From Desulfopila sp. IMCC35008 (lineage in GTDB: Bacteria > Desulfobacterota > Desulfobulbia > Desulfobulbales > Desulfocapsaceae), in the NCBI RefSeq assembly GCF_010646885.2, contig NZ_CP050700.1, positions 4,552,501 through 4,616,500 of the forward strand: a DNA stretch of 64,000 nt, in the 5' to 3' direction. Of the stretch, positions 25,069 through 33,482 are shown piece by piece (positions within the stretch are counted from its first letter, which is position 1; every line of letters starts with the position of its first letter). The position numbers were made by a program, and so were the translations under genes. The notes beneath the pieces were generated by a model. That model worked only from the letters and a program-made list of their open reading frames with translations, searched no databases and was not told the DNA's origin.

Positions 25069-27504
25069 ATGACTGATGATTTAGAAATCCTGAGAAAGAA
25101 GTATCAGAATGCGTTAACCGAAATCGACAAACTGCGTCAAGAAAATGCGCGGCTTAAAAAAGAAACCGCAATTCCTCGCATTTCCACATCAGTCGTTAAG
25201 CCCAAAGTAAAAGTTCACCAACCCGCGTCAGCCCCTTCCCAAATTAATCACCAATCACCTGTTGAGGAAAAGATTTCACTATTTAAAGGGCTTTTCCATG
25301 GAAGAGAAGACGTCTATCCAAAACGTTGGGAATCAAAAAACAACAATTCTGGATATTCACCGGTTTGCAGCAATGAATGGAATCCTGCTTACTGTGACAA
25401 ACCTCGCGTAAAATGTAACAAGTGCCAAAACCGGCAATATGTATCTCTAACCGACAAAGTTATACATGACCATCTTGCAGGAAAGCAGACTATTGGTGTT
25501 TACCCTTTATTACCAGGGGACTTGTGCTGGTTTCTTGCTGTTGATTTTGATGGTACAGAATGGGTTGATGATGTTTCAGCTTTTTTGGAAACATGTCATG
25601 TTCTTCAAATACCGGCAACTTTAGAACAATCTCGATCTGGTAACGGGGGACATGTTTGGATATTCTTCAGTGAACCAATACAAGCATCACTTGCCAGACA
25701 ACTTGGTAGCGCCATCCTTACGAAGACAATGGAAAAAAGGCATCAGATTGGACTCAAGTCCTATGACCGCCTTTTTCCAAGTCAAGATACAATGCCAAAA
25801 GGAGGTTTTGGCAATCTGATTGCTTTACCATTGCAAAAAGCTCCAAGAGAAAAAGGAAATAGCGTTTTCCTCGACAGTGACTTCCAACCATTCTCAGATC
25901 AATGGGCCTACCTATTTTCGATCGAGAAGTTAAATCCCAACCAAACGGAAAAGCTTGTTGCTGAAGCAATCAACGACAGATCAATACTTTGCGTAAAAGC
26001 AAGCACTCTTGAAGAAGATGATATTGAAGACCCTTGGACACTACCACCCTCTGGACTAACAAAACAACTTATCGCAAACTATCCGATACCTGAAAAGGTA
26101 TCTATTGTCCTTGGAGATCTGATCTATTTTGACAAAGAAGAATTACCAGCGGGGTTACAAAACCAACTCGTCCAGCTGGCTGCATTTCAAAATCCTGAAT
26201 TTTACAAAGCTCAGGCTATGAGAAGATCCACCTACAACTTGAGCAGAATCCTATTTTGTTCAGAAGAATTCCCTAAACATATCGCACTACCACGAGGTTG
26301 TTTACCTGATGTAGAGAACTTGTTTAACAATTTGGGAATCAAGATCAGGCTAAAAGACGAACGTTTCAAAGGAAAACCTTTGCGGGTTGGATTCAAAGGA
26401 CAGCTCAGGGCACAACAAAAACTTTCAGTCAAAGAACTACGAAAACATGACATCGGGGTACTGAGCGCTGCAACTGCATTTGGGAAAACCGTTATTGCAG
26501 CCAAACTGATTGCTGTAAGAAAAAGGAACACACTTATCCTCGTCCACCGAAAGCAATTGATGGACCAGTGGAGAGAAAAACTATCCGTATTTCTTGGAAT
26601 CGACCCAAAAGAAATAGGACAAATCAGTGGCACCAAGAAACAGATTACAGGCAAACTGGATGTCGCTGTCATCCAGAGCTTATGCCGAAAAAGTATGGTT
26701 GACGATATTGTCGCAGACTACGGGCATGTAATCGTCGACGAGTGTCACCACGTTGCAGCGCTAAGCTTTGAGCAATTGATGAAAAAAGTTAAAGCACATT
26801 ACGTGTTAGGGCTAACTGCGACTCCGGTCAGAAAGGATGGACACCATCCAATCATTATCATGCAATGTGGACCAATCAGATACAGGTATAGCGGAAAAGA
26901 AGCTACAGCTGATAGTTCTTTCAGGCATGTTGTGCGTGTTAGACCGACTGGTTTCCAGAATGCACCTGAGAATGATCAGCCAGCTCTCTATGAAATTTAT
27001 CAAAACCTTCTTGTCGACGAAATCAGGAACGAACAGATCTGCAAAGACATTCTTGAATCGCTAAAAAGCAACCGGTCACCCTTATTGCTCACCGAAAGGA
27101 CGGCGCACCTGCATATCATAGCCGACTTATTAGCTGACAAAGTCAAAAACATTGTCATTCTCAAGGGAGGAATGAGTAAGAAACAAAAAGATAACGTTGA
27201 TGAACAATTGAAAAATATCGGTAAAGATGAGGAACGTGTCATCCTCGCAACAGGGCGATATATTGGTGAAGGTTTTGATGATGCCAGACTGGACACTCTA
27301 TTTTTAGCACTTCCAATTTCATGGAAAGGTACAATTCAACAATATGCTGGAAGACTTCACCGCCAGTACGATAGCAAAAAAGAAGTCCGTATTTATGATT
27401 ACCTTGACGAATCAGTACCGATGCTAGCAAGAATGTATAAAAGAAGGCTCAGTGGCTATAAATCCATTGGGTATAAGATTACTGAACCAGAAAACACTAC
27501 TTGA
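25069..27504 (+). CDS. Archaeo-eukaryotic primase-SF2 helicase fusion (TOTE conflict-system type)
   Basis: 811-residue protein. Residues 5-32 form a coiled coil. A zinc-binding patch follows (C100, C109, C116, C119) and then an AEP primase/polymerase core: metal-binding Asp in FLAVDFDG (D159, D161) and the His of SGNGGHVWIFF (H195). The helicase part has Walker A AATAFGKT at about 467-474, DECHH at 557-561, GLTATPVRKDG, and arginine-finger motif QYAGRLHRQ near 755-765, closest to SSL2/XPB-like SF2 helicases. This primase-plus-helicase architecture is what I know from TOTE conflict systems; no nuclease domain is evident here. It starts 58 bp after the antitoxin gene and may share its promoter. 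Likely a DNA-sensing or DNA-copying defence protein, which is inference. Confidence 0.85.
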   Translation: MTDDLEILRKKYQNALTEIDKLRQENARLKKETAIPRISTSVVKPKVKVHQPASAPSQINHQSPVEEKISLFKGLFHGREDVYPKRWESKNNNSGYSPVCSNEWNPAYCDKPRVKCNKCQNRQYVSLTDKVIHDHLAGKQTIGVYPLLPGDLCWFLAVDFDGTEWVDDVSAFLETCHVLQIPATLEQSRSGNGGHVWIFFSEPIQASLARQLGSAILTKTMEKRHQIGLKSYDRLFPSQDTMPKGGFGNLIALPLQKAPREKGNSVFLDSDFQPFSDQWAYLFSIEKLNPNQTEKLVAEAINDRSILCVKASTLEEDDIEDPWTLPPSGLTKQLIANYPIPEKVSIVLGDLIYFDKEELPAGLQNQLVQLAAFQNPEFYKAQAMRRSTYNLSRILFCSEEFPKHIALPRGCLPDVENLFNNLGIKIRLKDERFKGKPLRVGFKGQLRAQQKLSVKELRKHDIGVLSAATAFGKTVIAAKLIAVRKRNTLILVHRKQLMDQWREKLSVFLGIDPKEIGQISGTKKQITGKLDVAVIQSLCRKSMVDDIVADYGHVIVDECHHVAALSFEQLMKKVKAHYVLGLTATPVRKDGHHPIIIMQCGPIRYRYSGKEATADSSFRHVVRVRPTGFQNAPENDQPALYEIYQNLLVDEIRNEQICKDILESLKSNRSPLLLTERTAHLHIIADLLADKVKNIVILKGGMSKKQKDNVDEQLKNIGKDEERVILATGRYIGEGFDDARLDTLFLALPISWKGTIQQYAGRLHRQYDSKKEVRIYDYLDESVPMLARMYKRRLSGYKSIGYKITEPENTT

Positions 27505-27662
27505 AAGTTAGCTCCCCTGCCCAATAGTCACGGAGGCAGGAGGTCTCAAACTACAAGACCCACAAGCAGCACCATCACTTAGACTTTGATATTACAGGAA
27601 ATAATTACCAACAACAAAAACTACAACAAGCGACACCCTGCCTCGATTTTCCTCAAAAAAGA

Positions 27663-27695
27663 AAAAGCCGAACAGCATGTAACTGTTCGGCTTTT
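27663..27695 (-). terminator. Right-end hairpin of islet B, serving tRNA-Pro
   Basis: Perfect 13-bp arms (AAAAGCCGAACAG and complement) around a 7-nt loop, followed on the minus strand by a T-rich run. It lies 12 bp past the 3' end of tRNA-Pro, so it now terminates that tRNA transcript. Confidence 0.8.
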
Positions 27696-27706
27696 ATACG
27701 ATTCAA

Positions 27707-27784
27707 TGGTCGGGGCGGTAGGATTCGAACCTACGGCCTCCTGCTCCCAAGGCAGGCGCGCTAACCAGGCTGCGCTACGCCCCG
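27707..27784 (-). tRNA. tRNA-Pro (anticodon TGG)
   Basis: Complete 78-nt cloverleaf on the minus strand. Acceptor stem CGGGGCG/CGCCCCG, D arm GCGCAGCCTGGTTAGCGC, anticodon arm CCTGC-CTTGGGA-GCAGG giving TGG, T arm GTAGGTTCGAATCCTAC, and an encoded CCA end. Its 3' half is the attachment site of the two islets to the left. Confidence 0.97.
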
Positions 27785-27800
27785 ACTCTATGAAGAAAAA

Positions 27801-27826
27801 CAGCCCGATTCTAAGAAATCGGGCTG
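27801..27826 (-). terminator. Hairpin after tRNA-Asn
   Basis: Perfect 10-bp arms (CAGCCCGATT and complement) with a 6-nt loop, followed by TTTTTCTT on the minus strand, 7 bp past tRNA-Asn and ahead of tRNA-Pro. It separates the two tRNA transcripts, at least in part. Confidence 0.75.
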
Positions 27827-27833
27827 GTATACT

Positions 27834-27909
27834 TGGCTCCTCGGGACGGACTCGAACCGCCGACAAGGTGGTTAACAGCCACCCGCTCTACCAACTGAGC
27901 TACCGAGGA
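27834..27909 (-). tRNA. tRNA-Asn (anticodon GTT)
   Basis: Complete 76-nt cloverleaf on the minus strand. Acceptor stem TCCTCGG/CCGAGGA, D arm GCTCAGTTGGTAGAGC, anticodon arm GGTGG-CTGTTAA-CCACC giving GTT, T-loop TTCGAGT, encoded CCA end. Confidence 0.97.
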
Positions 27910-28074
27910 TTAATCAAAATTCACAGGACAACAATTGAAATGCTCTCGCGGAAATCTTGTAGCGCGAGAATATATACTGGTGGCGTACCTGTGTCAATAC
28001 ATTTTTACATGTAGATTTGTTCTTTTTCTCTTTTCCATCCACAAGGAGCATTTAGCTTACCAAACAGACTCAGC

Positions 28075-28917
28075 TTAATTACCAAACAGCCCTTTAAGCC
28101 CTTCCATCATCTGCTCCGCCTGCTTCATCATTTCCTGGTCTTCCTGGGGGATTTGCTCCATCCTCTCCTGCTGAGCACCGGGGCTCATCTGGGGCATTTG
28201 GTTAGACTCAGGATCCTTGAGCCAATCAAGGGCATTCTTGGCCATTTGCCTGGCCATTGCATCCGCCTCTGCATCATACACTGCTTCAATTCCTTCCGGA
28301 TGCTCAAAAACCTTGTCATCCACCTTGCCCTTTTCAACAGAGGTTGCAACCTGACTCATCTTGATGCCCATGATGTTCGCCTCCATCTTCAGGGTAACAG
28401 GCGTATCATGGATGTTATAAACAGTGCTTCCCATAACAGTTGTTCGATCACAGTCAAAACCAAACATCTTGGTCACATTCTGCTCAATCTCCCCCCCCAT
28501 TCCGTGCATGATGTCACCGCCCATCTTTTCGCTGTTTGCCAAAACAGCTTTCTTTTCATCGGCAGTCAGCTTTTCAAACTCCTCTTTCATGTATTTGTTC
28601 GGATTCGCGGTCTTGGAGCCGGTACCCTCCGTCAGGTTATAACTGTAAACCCAATCGGGATCCGTGATCTCAACGGTATTATTCTCCATCTTCATACCCA
28701 TCATGCTGGTTACCGTTTTCCGATAGGTTGCACTTCTCTTCCCGTGATCCTTGATGTAAAGGGTTTCCGTGCCCTTCTCCATACCGCCCAGTTCATACTG
28801 AACGGTAAGCGTTTTAAAGGGCAGTTTTTGCTCCCACGGAGTTCCCTTCTTCGCCTGAACCAGGCCCGGAATTACCAGCAATAGCGATAGCAACAAAATT
28901 CCCTTAATACGTCTCAT
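28075..28917 (-). CDS. Exported hypothetical protein, Met-rich C-terminus
   Basis: 280-residue protein with a Sec signal peptide (MRRIKGILLLSLLLVIPGLVQA). I start it at 28917, where AGGAGG lies 7 bp upstream, not at the ATG 15 bp earlier. The mature part resembles beta-rich periplasmic proteins that follow a substrate-like fold (LTVQYELGGMEKGTETLYIK), but I recognise no family with certainty. The last 60 residues are rich in Met, Gln and Glu and probably helical. It stands alone next to the tRNA genes. Function unknown. Confidence 0.8.
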   Translation of the reverse strand: MRRIKGILLLSLLLVIPGLVQAKKGTPWEQKLPFKTLTVQYELGGMEKGTETLYIKDHGKRSATYRKTVTSMMGMKMENNTVEITDPDWVYSYNLTEGTGSKTANPNKYMKEEFEKLTADEKKAVLANSEKMGGDIMHGMGGEIEQNVTKMFGFDCDRTTVMGSTVYNIHDTPVTLKMEANIMGIKMSQVATSVEKGKVDDKVFEHPEGIEAVYDAEADAMARQMAKNALDWLKDPESNQMPQMSPGAQQERMEQIPQEDQEMMKQAEQMMEGLKGLFGN

Positions 28918-29173
28918 AGTTTCCTCCTGCATAAAAGTGACCTAAAGAATAAAATTAAAAACCTGATAAACAAACCGGAACAAAGCAATAATAAAATGAA
29001 TAGCTGAATGATTTCTTACAGATATTCTTACACCTTTTTTCTTTTTGCTGACAATAGAAAGTTTAAGGTACATACATTTTTGCAACATCTTTCTTGACTT
29101 CTGTTCCTGTCTGGCAGAGCATTAAAGTAGAAACCCTGACTATTCCATTGCTTAGTTTAGGGAGGTAGAAATA

Positions 29174-30970
29174 TTGAATACTAGAACTGACCTCATTACC
29201 CCGGACACCGCCCCCACCATTCCTGCCCTTTTTAGAGAACGCGTAACGCGTGACCCGGAAGGGACTGCCTACCGTTATTATAATGCCATAGACATGGGCT
29301 GGCATGACATCAGCTGGCGTGAGATACAGCAGCGCATAGACCTCTGGAGATCTGCACTCATCCAGGAAGACCTTGCACCCGGTGAACGGGTGAGCATCAT
29401 GCTGCCAAACAGCCCGGAATGGGTCTGTTTTGACCAGGCAGCACTGTCCCTTGGCCTCATCGTAGTACCACTCTACCTTAATGACAGACCTGTAAATATT
29501 GCCTACATCCTGGAAGACACCCAATCCCGTATCTTTCTCTGCCCAAGCCTCACTTGCTGGAAACAACTCGGTACCCTTTTTGACCGACTCGAATGTCTAC
29601 AGCGCATTATTACAATCGACTATTGCCAATCGGATATCGACGACCCGCGCATTACCTGCATATCAGACTGGCTTCCCGTATCTCCCATGGAGAAATTACC
29701 GTACGACCCCAAACCGGAAGATACAGCTACAATAGTCTATACCTCCGGGACCACCGGCTCACCCAAAGGGGTGATGCTCAGTCATGAGAATTTAATATCG
29801 AATGCCTATGGGGGGAACAGTTGCGTGGATATTTTCAGGGATGACCTTTTCCTCTCCTTTCTTCCACTCTCGCATATGCTGGAACGAACAGCCGGTTACT
29901 ATTTACCAATGATGGCAGGTGCGACAATTGCCTTTGCCCGCTCCATCGCGGAGTTACCTGAAGACCTCACGGTTATTCAACCAACGATACTGGTCGCCGT
30001 CCCAAGGATTTTTGAACGTGTACATACAGGTATAATGACCAAACTGGAAAAGGAATCAGCCCTCGTCAGAAAACTGTTCGCGACAGCCGTACAGATAGGC
30101 TGGAGAAACTTCGAGTACAACCAGAAGCGTGCCAAATGGTCTCCGGCCCTCCTCCTTCATTCGCTTTTCGACAGCCTTATCGCACGAAATATACGCGATA
30201 AAATGGGTGGAAAACTACGAATCATAATTAGCGGTGGCGCACCTTTATCTGCTGAGATTGCAAAAGTATTCATAAGTCTTGGTCTTCCCATATACCAGGG
30301 GTATGGACTCACCGAGACCAGCCCAATCATTTCCGTAAACAGGGTAGAAGATAACAACCCGGCTGGGGTTGGCTTACCACTTCCGGCAACGGAATTAAAG
30401 ATCACACCCTCGGGGGAGCTCTTGGTCAGGGGGCCGGGAGTAATGCAAGGGTACTGGGAGAATCCACAGGCAACTGCGGAAACAATAGATAAAGATGGCT
30501 GGCTCCATACAGGTGACAAAGCAGAATTGGTCGATGATCATTTGCGAATCACCGGTAGGATCAAAGAAGTTATTGTCTTGAGCAACGGCGAAAAAGTGTC
30601 GCCGACAGACATTGAAATGGCAATTGCAGCCGACCCGATATTCGAACAGACCATGATCATCGGGGAAGGTCGCCCGTACCTGATCCTGCTTGGTGTTCTC
30701 GAAAAACAGCGCTGGCATGAACTTGCCAAGGAATTGCAACTCCCACCCACTGAAGAGTCTCTGCAGAACCCCCTGGTACACGACGCCATCTTAAAACGCA
30801 CCGAACCCCTGTTGCAGGATTTCCCGGGTTATATATTTATTAAACGTGTCGTGCTTTCTCTTACCCCATGGTCCATTGAGAACGGGTTACTCACCCCTAC
30901 CATGAAGATTCGCCGTAAAAACGTCTTAGAACACCTGCAGGATGAGATCGACAAAGCCTATAATTTCTGA
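29174..30970 (+). CDS. Long-chain acyl-CoA synthetase (AMP-forming)
   Basis: 598-residue adenylate-forming enzyme that activates fatty acids to acyl-CoA. P-loop YTSGTTGSPKGVMLSHEN, adenine-binding GYGLTETSP, and the hinge region WLHTGDKAELVDDHLRITGR followed by KEVIVLSNGEKVSPTDIE. Size and motifs match FadD15/long-chain ligases of the AMP-binding family. Start is TTG at 29174, chosen for GGGAGGT upstream. It ends in a hairpin terminator and converges on an acyltransferase-hydrolase fusion, so the pair may work on lipids together. Confidence 0.92.
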   Translation: MNTRTDLITPDTAPTIPALFRERVTRDPEGTAYRYYNAIDMGWHDISWREIQQRIDLWRSALIQEDLAPGERVSIMLPNSPEWVCFDQAALSLGLIVVPLYLNDRPVNIAYILEDTQSRIFLCPSLTCWKQLGTLFDRLECLQRIITIDYCQSDIDDPRITCISDWLPVSPMEKLPYDPKPEDTATIVYTSGTTGSPKGVMLSHENLISNAYGGNSCVDIFRDDLFLSFLPLSHMLERTAGYYLPMMAGATIAFARSIAELPEDLTVIQPTILVAVPRIFERVHTGIMTKLEKESALVRKLFATAVQIGWRNFEYNQKRAKWSPALLLHSLFDSLIARNIRDKMGGKLRIIISGGAPLSAEIAKVFISLGLPIYQGYGLTETSPIISVNRVEDNNPAGVGLPLPATELKITPSGELLVRGPGVMQGYWENPQATAETIDKDGWLHTGDKAELVDDHLRITGRIKEVIVLSNGEKVSPTDIEMAIAADPIFEQTMIIGEGRPYLILLGVLEKQRWHELAKELQLPPTEESLQNPLVHDAILKRTEPLLQDFPGYIFIKRVVLSLTPWSIENGLLTPTMKIRRKNVLEHLQDEIDKAYNF

Positions 30971-30991
30971 TCCCGACAGCCAGGAGGCTGC

Positions 30992-31016
30992 CGGAGAATA
31001 CCCCACTGATTCTCCG
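30992..31016 (+). terminator. Terminator after acyl-CoA synthetase
   Basis: 8-bp stem CGGAGAAT/ATTCTCCG with a 9-nt loop, followed by TTATTTTAT. Confidence 0.75.
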
Positions 31017-31117
31017 TTATTTTATAAAAACAATGTTTGCAATATCGAATATATGGCTGTGCTTATTTCTTGAAAATGTCTCGATTTTGACCAAAACCTT
31101 TATTCTCGGACAGGCTC

Positions 31118-33271
31118 CTAGAGGCGGTTAATAAATGAGGTAATCGACTGACGGACTTTTTCCGCCCCATCTCCATTGATAAGTACATGTCGATCAAAAC
31201 TAAACAGCTCAAACTGCTTTTCCTCACTCTGCAAGCGCTCATAAACCTTACGGCTGCTCGCCTCGTTTATAACCGGATTTTTATCACCCTGAACAATGAG
31301 CACCGGGCTTTTCACCTCAGTAAGCCGTGACTCTAACTGATCAAGCAGATCTCCCACCTCAAGAATACCCGCATACGGATTCTTGCGATAGTTGACATGG
31401 GGATTATCGGCAATAAAATCAAAAAACTGTTCCTGCTCACCCCCTCGCAGTCTTTTTACAATCCGTTTCCAGGTATCCGTGCTGGGCATGAAATTTGTTG
31501 AATAATCCTGGAGTCTCAGTGGCGGGCTTACAGCAACAACACCCGCCACACCCTTTATCCTGGACGCCGCCTCCAACGCCAGACTTGCTCCAACCGAGAC
31601 ACCGCATAAGACGACACTTCTACAAACCGACCTCATCAACACATAGGCCTCTTCCACCGCCTCTATCCATTCCCCATGTTTCCTGCCTGCGAGATCCCGT
31701 GATGATGTGCCGTGACCGGGTAGTCTCAGGCCATAGACCCAATACCCCCTACGCCACAACCTGTAACCGAGCTCTTTGACCTCTGCCGGGGCCGACAGGT
31801 AGCTGTGGATAAGCACCACCCCTTTCTTTTTCTTCAGGCCCGGCAACAGAAATGGTTTGCCAAGCCGTTTCCTCTCCAGATCGTCTCCATATCCGTAATC
31901 AATATAATCCTGCCGATACTGCTGCGTTCCCTTTACATACAAAGTGCGGAGAATATTAAAACGAAGGAGAATGTTTGGTTGTATAGCGAGCAAGACCAAT
32001 AAGCGATGCAACTTCGACAGCGGCTCAATCTCGTTTGCCATCATCTCAATCGGGTTATCAATACGGCTCCTGTGAAAAGATATTGGGGCTGCCAATCGGC
32101 TCCGGTCAATCTCAAGACAACCATCCTTTTTTTTGAGGACTTTTTTTTCCAGTGCCAGCTTCAGGAAGTTATCGAATTTATCATAGCGGTCATCGGTCAG
32201 CAGATGTGCCTGGCTTCCACGCAGCGACTTATGGATATAGAGCTTTTTGTGTTCTGTAGCAGCAATTTTTGAGGCTGCAAGAAACACCCGCTTACGCAAA
32301 CCGCGCTCACAATTTTGCTTAAATGGTACCATGCGTAAAAAAGAGGCGAAGAGGTGCTCATGATTTACCGTGGTCATGTTGTAGATTTCGGTCATATACC
32401 GCTGCATGATCTCATCAGCCAGCAATTTCATGGCATCCTTAAGTTCCGGGGACATCATAAAACCTGAAATATCCTGCTTTTTTAACTTCCCCTGTATAGC
32501 CGGTCTCTCAAGATATGATGCTATATTGATAGGTTCACCAAAACGCACGTCTATATCAACACCGGATAGGAGCATGGTCCCTTCGATCATGATCTCTTCT
32601 ACCATTCGCTCTGATAAATCCTTCACCATCTTCGAGGCCAAGGTGGACATCACATTTTCACGCGCCCTGACAGGATAGTAAGTAAGGTTAACCGGCACAA
32701 TCGAGGTTGAAGATGTACTGACCTGCTCAATGGATTCCATATCGAAGAATTCAAGCATCCTGGCCGGATCACTGTCCTCTGCCAGCCCCGCATTCAGGAG
32801 TCTTCGTCGAAACAGCTCACTGCGCAGCGCCAAGGCCGCTGCTCCGGTATGCGGCCGCCGTACACCCGTGGGACCGGCCACCATGAACTTACCCCGCTCC
32901 ATAACCTGTTTCGTTTTGACCATGCTGCCTTCAGGAAAAATGATCCAATTGGCCTCATTCGTCAGCAACGAGCGTACAATTAGTTCATCGCGTTTAGGGT
33001 CGGCGGTGGAGATAACCCCCACCATGTCAAAAAATCTCTCTAACCCGCCCTGGAACAGCCCTGAATGGGCAAGTGACCAGACCGGTTTATCTGTCTGGCG
33101 GTATATATAATAGGGCAGGAGCAATGTCTCGATCCTGGTAAAATGATTGATAACAAAAATGGTCGGGCCATCCGGAATATTCCCTCCACCATGCAGAACG
33201 ACATCCGCCTTTGTCAGATTGGAAAGGGCCTTTATGGCCAGGCCGGTAGTAAGATAGGCATTTCGATTCAT
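31118..33271 (-). CDS. Acyltransferase (PlsC-like) fused to alpha/beta hydrolase
   Basis: A two-domain protein of 717 residues from ATG 33271 (a TTG 27 bp earlier is an alternative). The N-terminal half is a glycerolipid-acyltransferase-like domain with NHFTRIE in place of NHxxxxD and FPEGSM in place of FPEGTR; Asp to Glu in the catalytic box is a notable change. A helical linker follows. The C-terminal part is an alpha/beta hydrolase: oxyanion region VVLIHSYLSAP, LRLPGHGTSSRD, nucleophile elbow CGVSVGAS, acid in QGDKNPVINEASS and His in FDRHVLING. It may remodel or release acyl chains supplied by the convergent acyl-CoA synthetase. No signal peptide is visible. Confidence 0.82.
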   Translation of the reverse strand: MNRNAYLTTGLAIKALSNLTKADVVLHGGGNIPDGPTIFVINHFTRIETLLLPYYIYRQTDKPVWSLAHSGLFQGGLERFFDMVGVISTADPKRDELIVRSLLTNEANWIIFPEGSMVKTKQVMERGKFMVAGPTGVRRPHTGAAALALRSELFRRRLLNAGLAEDSDPARMLEFFDMESIEQVSTSSTSIVPVNLTYYPVRARENVMSTLASKMVKDLSERMVEEIMIEGTMLLSGVDIDVRFGEPINIASYLERPAIQGKLKKQDISGFMMSPELKDAMKLLADEIMQRYMTEIYNMTTVNHEHLFASFLRMVPFKQNCERGLRKRVFLAASKIAATEHKKLYIHKSLRGSQAHLLTDDRYDKFDNFLKLALEKKVLKKKDGCLEIDRSRLAAPISFHRSRIDNPIEMMANEIEPLSKLHRLLVLLAIQPNILLRFNILRTLYVKGTQQYRQDYIDYGYGDDLERKRLGKPFLLPGLKKKKGVVLIHSYLSAPAEVKELGYRLWRRGYWVYGLRLPGHGTSSRDLAGRKHGEWIEAVEEAYVLMRSVCRSVVLCGVSVGASLALEAASRIKGVAGVVAVSPPLRLQDYSTNFMPSTDTWKRIVKRLRGGEQEQFFDFIADNPHVNYRKNPYAGILEVGDLLDQLESRLTEVKSPVLIVQGDKNPVINEASSRKVYERLQSEEKQFELFSFDRHVLINGDGAEKVRQSITSFINRL

Positions 33272-33482
33272 AATTACCCAAAGGATCAATTGAACCAACT
33301 AAAGTTCCAGGCTATACTTCAACTATATGGAAATCCTTGAAAACGGTCAAGTTTTGTAATTATTACGATTTTTTTGACCCGCGGCTATCGCCTTGACTTT
33401 GTATACAAAAACTGTTTACATCCCTTGTCATTCACAACTAAGCTCTTACCGTACGGAAAAATAACAACATACGAGGTGACGC

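Larger units (their letters stand above)
24143..27706. mobile_element. tRNA-Pro integrative islet B (inner, about 3.6 kb), candidate defence islet
   Basis: Bounded on the left by the second att copy and on the right by the intact tRNA-Pro gene. Cargo is a toxin-antitoxin pair and a primase-helicase protein; there is no integrase or excisionase. Both ends resemble those of islet A, so it was likely moved by an integrase acting in trans. The cargo points to genome defence or addiction. Confidence 0.8.

Noticed and set aside
27586..28014. 142-residue plus-strand ORF across the two tRNA genes
   Set aside because: It is the reverse complement of tRNA-Pro and tRNA-Asn, a well-known source of false protein predictions.
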